Program-made: the position numbers and the translations under genes
Assembly (NCBI GenBank): GCA_945869955.1
Contig: CAMBQP010000031.1
Location: forward strand, 1-38,030
Length of the DNA stretch: 38,030 nucleotides
Origin: Schlesneria paludicola DSM 18645
Lineage (GTDB): Bacteria > Planctomycetota > Planctomycetia > Planctomycetales > Planctomycetaceae
Reading direction: 5' to 3'
Shown here: positions 34,003-38,030 of the stretch, piece after piece
How the letters are laid out: each line of letters starts with the position of its first letter
Numbering within the stretch: the first letter of the stretch is position 1
Notes under the pieces: model-generated
Databases searched by the model: none
Told to the model about the DNA's origin: nothing
What the model saw: the letters and a program-made list of their open reading frames with translations, nothing else

Positions 34003-35562
34003 ATGTCCATCAAATCCTGCAAAAAACGTGTCGAATCCAAAGCGGTTGTTGCGGCTCAGTCTCAATCGCAAGGTCGATTGAAGCGACGATTGAAGCAACT
34101 TGGATTGCGCCCACCACTGCTGCTGGCACCGTTGCTTATGGTCACGCTGAGCTTCGCTCAGGATGCGTCTGTTGCCAAGGGCTTTCGCGACCGGACCACG
34201 GAACTCGGGTTGCAACTGGCGAACTCGCAAGCCTGTTGGGTCGATCTGGACCGTGATGATTGGGCAGACTTATGTGCGGGGGGTGCCGTCTGGCGGAATG
34301 ACGCGGGGCGAGGGTTCAGCAAGCTGGCCGAGGGACTCGGCGAAGTGGTGGCCGCCGACTTCGACAATGATGGCCTGGTAGACCTGTTTTCGTGGTCCTC
34401 GTTGCAGGTGTTTCGGAACCAGGGAGGGAAAGAATTCACCACGATTCCGCTGCCGACCCTGCCGAAATGTGTCTCGCGCGGTGCGTGTTGCGGGGACTTT
34501 GACGGTGATGGTTTTGTGGATCTCTACGTCGGGGGATACGAGGACTGGGATGCGGGAATCACTTACCCGAACTTCCTGCTGCTCAATGAGCAGGGTAAGT
34601 CATTTCGGTTGGCGTGGAGCGACGGCCGGTATCGCAGCCGGGGGGTGACCGCGTGCGATTTTGATCAGGATGGTGACCTGGATGTCTATGTGTCGAATTA
34701 TCGTTTGCAGCCGAATGTCTTGTGGCGGAATGATGGCAAGGGGCATTTGCTGGATCTGACCGCGAAGCACAATGCGGTCGGAACCTCGCCCGGATTTGAC
34801 GGTGGGCATTCGATCGGTGCTGCCTGGGGCGACTTCGACAGTAATGGGACGTTTGACTTGTTCGTCGGAAATTTTGCCCATGTGGATCAACGAGGTGATC
34901 AGCCCAAGTCCCGTTTTCTCTCGAACCCCGGTATCGAGGCCGGTTTTGTATTTGCCGATCGAGGCCCCTGTGGGGTCTTCTATCAAGAGTCTTATGCCAG
35001 CCCCAGTGCGGGTGATTTTGATAACGATGGGGATCTCGACCTGTTCTTCACGACGGTTTACGAAACCGCCTCGTTTGGCCGGAAAAACAACCCGGTTTTG
35101 TTTCAAAACGAGGGAGATTTTGAATTTCGTGATGCCACGATGACAGCCAATCTCGGTTCGCTCCCCGCGACCTATCAGGCCGCCTGGGCCGATTTCGACC
35201 ATGACGGGGATCTCGATCTGGTGACGGCAGGAAAGTTATTTGAGAACCAGTCCATGAACGATTCCCGCAACGATTCCCGCAACCGTCACTGGGTCGAAGT
35301 CCGGTTAGAGGGGGACGGGAAAACAATGAACCGTTCGGCCATCGGAGCCCAGGTTCGGATCCCGTTATCTGGCCGGACGATCACTCGGCAGGTAGAAGCG
35401 GGGACCGGAGAAGGGAATCAGAATGATCTGGTGCTGCACTTTGGTCTCGGGGACCAGTCCTCACCGATTCGGCTCGAAATCCTCTGGCCTAACGGGACAA
35501 AACAGACGGTGGAAAATATCGAGCTCGATCGGCTCAGTACCGTGACATATGCCAAGCCTTGA
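34003..35562 (+). CDS. CRTAC1-type exported protein with FG-GAP repeats and ASPIC/UnbV domain
   Basis: 519 residues from ATG 34003, with AGGGA about ten bases upstream. A basic N-terminus is followed by a signal segment ending near LSFAQ. At least five calcium-binding FG-GAP/VCBS loops of the form DFDxDGxxDL are visible (for example DFDNDGLVDLF, DFDGDGFVDLY, DFDQDGDLDVY, DFDNDGDLDLF and DFDHDGDLDLV), typical of a beta-propeller. The C-terminal 100 residues (WVEVRLEGDG ... IGAQVRI ... GEGNQNDLVLHFGLGDQ ... LEILWPNGTKQTVENI) are an ASPIC/UnbV domain. Such proteins are abundant and exported in planctomycetes; ligand unknown. An exact 12-bp duplication (35257-35268, 35269-35280) gives a repeated NDSR. 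Confidence 0.94.
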   Translation: MSIKSCKKRVESKAVVAAQSQSQGRLKRRLKQLGLRPPLLLAPLLMVTLSFAQDASVAKGFRDRTTELGLQLANSQACWVDLDRDDWADLCAGGAVWRNDAGRGFSKLAEGLGEVVAADFDNDGLVDLFSWSSLQVFRNQGGKEFTTIPLPTLPKCVSRGACCGDFDGDGFVDLYVGGYEDWDAGITYPNFLLLNEQGKSFRLAWSDGRYRSRGVTACDFDQDGDLDVYVSNYRLQPNVLWRNDGKGHLLDLTAKHNAVGTSPGFDGGHSIGAAWGDFDSNGTFDLFVGNFAHVDQRGDQPKSRFLSNPGIEAGFVFADRGPCGVFYQESYASPSAGDFDNDGDLDLFFTTVYETASFGRKNNPVLFQNEGDFEFRDATMTANLGSLPATYQAAWADFDHDGDLDLVTAGKLFENQSMNDSRNDSRNRHWVEVRLEGDGKTMNRSAIGAQVRIPLSGRTITRQVEAGTGEGNQNDLVLHFGLGDQSSPIRLEILWPNGTKQTVENIELDRLSTVTYAKP

Positions 35563-35596
35563 ACTAACCAAGCCTGGAAACGAGGACTTGTATTTC

Positions 35597-35629
35597 CGGC
35601 ATCCTGCCGCGTGGTTACGGCATCCTGCC
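35597..35629 (+). repeat. Imperfect 21-bp direct repeat
   Basis: CGGCATCCTGCC occurs at 35597-35608 and again at 35618-35629. The flanking bases are partly alike, giving two 21-base units in the gap before the S9 peptidase. Its role is unknown. Confidence 0.55.
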
Positions 35630-35818
35630 AGATCTGAACGATTGCCAAGCCGTGAAACGGGTCTCGTTCACAATCCCGATTCGTAATCCCGAAATTGCAG
35701 CAAGGCGACCCCCCGAATCGATTTGGGGTCCTGCAAGAGTTCGCTATGATCCCTGATCGAACTTGCGTGGAACTGACTCGAACACTTTCCCTGGAACTTT
35801 CTGAGTACGAGGTCATCC

Positions 35819-37798
35819 GTGAAACACCCCTCCCTTCGTCAACTGGTTTTGGTCCTCGCGTTGGTTTTTCGCTTGAGCGTGGTCGAGAATTCCCTGTGGG
35901 GGCAAGCCGATGCGCGTAAACCGGCTGCGATTGAAACCCAGGAGGTTCCCGTGGTTCCGGCGGAAATCTTTGCCAAACTGGCTCAGTACCAGAGTATTCG
36001 CGGTGCCTCGTTTCGGGGCTGGGCTCCAGACGGAACCGGCATCCTGATCAATACCCGTTTCGGCAATTCGTCACAGCTGCATCGGGTTTATGCACCAGCG
36101 GGCCGGCGTGAGCAGATCACGTTCTTTGATGAACCGGTCTCAGGGGCGTTTGTTCCCCGAGCAACAGATGGCTCGATCCTGTTATTGATGGATACGGGGG
36201 GAAACGAAAACGATCAGGTCTATCGGCTCGACCGACAGCATTTCCAGACCACCCTGCTGACGGATGGCAAATCGCGGAATAAGCTGGGAGCGGTGCGGCA
36301 GGATGGTTCGCAGGCGGTGGTTTCCAGCAACAAACGGAATGGCCGGGATACCGATTTGTATCTGATCGATCCGCGCCAACCCGACTCGATGACACTGCTG
36401 ATGACCGTGGACAAGCAGACCTGGAATACAGCGGACTGGTCTCGAGATGGTCAGCAGCTGCTCATCTCGCGGTTTGTGTCGGCGAACGAGTCCTATCCCG
36501 CACTGCTGGATGTGGCGAGTGGTCAGCGGACCGACTTCCCGTTACCGACCGAGGAAAAGGCGGCGATTGGCCCGATGGCCTTTGCACCCGATGGAAAATC
36601 GATTCTGATCGCGACCGATGCGGGGGGCGAGTTTCGCCGACTGGCGCGATTCGATCTGGCAACGCGGAAATACAGCTGGTTGACCGACGACATTTCCTGG
36701 GATGTTTCGGATCTGGCGGTGGATGTGGATTCGGGACAGGTGGCGTTCACGGTGAATGAAGATGGTGCCTCCCGGCTGTTTTTGCTGACGGACCACGAGG
36801 GACACCGGCGGGAACTAAAGCTCCCCCTCGGGATTGTGTCGGGGATCGAGTTTTCTCCCGATGGCAAGCGATTGGGATTTACGCTGGCCCGGCCCGACGC
36901 TCCCCCCGATGCGTACTCGATTCTGCTGGAAAGCGGGGAAATGACACGCTGGACATTCAGCGAAGTCGGGGGACTCAACCCCGATTCATTTGTGACCCCG
37001 ACGCGGATTCAGTTCCCGTCGTTTGATGGTCGGATGATTCCCGCGTATTACTTTCAGCCGCGTGCATCGGTCCGTGGTCCGAATGCCGATGCGGCAGCGA
37101 AGAAGCTGGCGGTCTACATTAGCATTCATGGCGGGCCGGAATCGCAGTATCAGCCGTTCTTTTCACCGATCATCCAGTTCTATGTGAATGAACTCGGACT
37201 GGCCGTCGTCTGCCCCAATGTGCGTGGGTCGAGTGGATACGGCAAAACCTATTTAAAACTCGACAATGCCGAAAAACGGGAAGATAGCGTCAAGGACATT
37301 GGTGCGCTACTCGACTGGATTGGCAAACAGCCGGAACTGGATTCGTCGCGGATTGCGGTGGCGGGAGGTTCGTACGGAGGGTACATGACCCTGGCGTCGC
37401 TCACGCACTACGGTGATCGGATCAAGGCGGGAATTGATGTGGTGGGGATTGCCAACTTTGTGACGTTTCTGGAAAGAACGGCGGGGTATCGTGTCGATCT
37501 GCGTCGTGCCGAATACGGTGATGAACGTGATCCACAGATGAAGGCCGTCTTCGAGCGGATCAGTCCCTTGAATCACGCCGAAAAAATCCGTTCCGCACTG
37601 CTGGTGATTCATGGACGGAATGACCCCCGTGTGCCATTTTTTGAAGCGGAACAAATCGCGGCCAAAGTCCGCTCGGGGGGAAAGCCCGTTTGGACCGTCT
37701 TCGCAGGGAATGAAGGCCATGGATTCAGCAAAAAGGACAACAGCGACTACCAGCGTGGAGTGGAAGTCCTGTTCCTGAAGACCCATCTGGCACCCTGA
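35819..37798 (+). CDS. Exported S9 family (prolyl oligopeptidase-type) serine peptidase
   Basis: 659 residues from a GTG start at 35819, with GAGG about seven bases upstream. A signal peptide ends near SLWGQ. Residues 50-400 form a TolB/WD-like beta-propeller with repeats such as FAPDGKSILIATD and FSPDGKRLGFTLA that gates the active site. The alpha/beta-hydrolase domain follows: ISIHGGPESQYQPFF oxyanion region, nucleophile S518 in GGSYGGYMTLA, D602 in HGRNDPRVPF and H634 in EGHGFSKKDN. It should cleave short peptides or acyl-amino acids in the periplasm. It is the last gene before the edge of the window and no operon partner is seen. Confidence 0.95.
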   Translation: MKHPSLRQLVLVLALVFRLSVVENSLWGQADARKPAAIETQEVPVVPAEIFAKLAQYQSIRGASFRGWAPDGTGILINTRFGNSSQLHRVYAPAGRREQITFFDEPVSGAFVPRATDGSILLLMDTGGNENDQVYRLDRQHFQTTLLTDGKSRNKLGAVRQDGSQAVVSSNKRNGRDTDLYLIDPRQPDSMTLLMTVDKQTWNTADWSRDGQQLLISRFVSANESYPALLDVASGQRTDFPLPTEEKAAIGPMAFAPDGKSILIATDAGGEFRRLARFDLATRKYSWLTDDISWDVSDLAVDVDSGQVAFTVNEDGASRLFLLTDHEGHRRELKLPLGIVSGIEFSPDGKRLGFTLARPDAPPDAYSILLESGEMTRWTFSEVGGLNPDSFVTPTRIQFPSFDGRMIPAYYFQPRASVRGPNADAAAKKLAVYISIHGGPESQYQPFFSPIIQFYVNELGLAVVCPNVRGSSGYGKTYLKLDNAEKREDSVKDIGALLDWIGKQPELDSSRIAVAGGSYGGYMTLASLTHYGDRIKAGIDVVGIANFVTFLERTAGYRVDLRRAEYGDERDPQMKAVFERISPLNHAEKIRSALLVIHGRNDPRVPFFEAEQIAAKVRSGGKPVWTVFAGNEGHGFSKKDNSDYQRGVEVLFLKTHLAP

Positions 37799-37875
37799 TC
37801 GGGCCGCTGTGGTCGACCTATCCCCGTCGTCGCTCGAAATTCAGGAGTCTGCCAGAGGTCTGACGGAAGTGCGGC

Positions 37876-37978
37876 CCAGTCCGGGGACTGGCTCATTTTT
37901 CCCGCAACAAAGTGAAGATCCGCCGACTCGTTTAAACCATTGACTCATCATTTAGCCGGGAAAATTGTGCCTGTCCCC
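37876..37978. repeat. Dispersed repeat R1, copy 2 with inverted arms
   Basis: The left arm GGGGACTGGCTCATTTTTCCCG (37883-37904) and right arm (37957-37978) are inverted copies matching at 19 of 22 positions, separated by 52 bases. The left end also forms CCAGTCC/GGACTGG. The left arm and next 16 bases match 4282-4320. This has the form of a palindromic dispersed element that could fold as RNA or be mobilised in trans. Confidence 0.82.
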
Positions 37979-38030
37979 CTCACGTCGCTGTGAGCGGTTG
38001 CATGACATTGTGCAGTGGAATCGGTTTGGA

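Overview
The window is chromosomal DNA from a planctomycete (phylum Planctomycetota, probably order Planctomycetales; the genus cannot be fixed from the sequence). The evidence is two copies of the planctomycete-typical pairing of a cytochrome-like DUF1549/DUF1553 protein with a DUF1501 protein, a FG-GAP/ASPIC (CRTAC1-type) secreted protein, a Tat-exported TIM-barrel 'sugar isomerase', a kinase with a C-terminal membrane anchor, loosely packed genes on both strands, weak or absent Shine-Dalgarno sites at many starts, and GC-rich DNA. I recognise 28 protein genes. I see no tRNA, rRNA, CRISPR array, transposase or prophage.

Layout. Bases 1-5.2 kb carry a Ser/Thr kinase (cut by the window edge), a zinc-ribbon protein, a Tsr3/DUF367-like protein, a Tat-exported isomerase and two very short proteins. 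At 5.5-7.2 kb lies a lactate permease. At 7.4-19.4 kb there is a large convergent block: on the plus strand DUF1549/DUF1553, DUF1501 and a PPC-domain protein; on the minus strand a second DUF1549/DUF1553 and DUF1501 pair followed by a solitary VapC-type PIN protein. At 19.7-25.9 kb come floA with an abnormal C-terminus, a large membrane protein of GT-C appearance, methionine aminopeptidase, a PQQ-type beta-propeller and a DUF1801 protein.

At 26.0-32.7 kb, all on the minus strand, the transcription order is lipoprotein, hpf, ptsN, ptsH (HPr), ptsI, rng, rplU, closed by a good intrinsic terminator. This joins a permease-free PTS phosphorelay (EI to HPr to EIIA) to ribosome hibernation, RNA cleavage and ribosomal protein L21. 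It resembles the proteobacterial nitrogen-PTS locus but has no rpoN or rapZ here. At 33.5-37.8 kb are a VOC-family protein, a CRTAC1-type protein and a secreted S9 peptidase, all on the plus strand.

The non-coding DNA is the less expected part. Three unrelated dispersed repeat families each occur twice in the window (R1 at 4.28 and 37.88 kb; R2 at 2.33 and 33.20 kb; R3 at 25.2 and 33.4 kb). A 56-bp tandem duplication spans the stop codon of the first DUF1553 gene. The rplU leader holds a perfect 11-bp hairpin beside a 17-bp tandem repeat, and rng has a 646-base gap upstream that may be a long leader. No single new system is proven. The best candidates for follow-up are the Tsr3-like protein, the hpf-PTS-rng-rplU cluster with its structured leaders, the convergent DUF1549/DUF1501 modules, and the repeat families.
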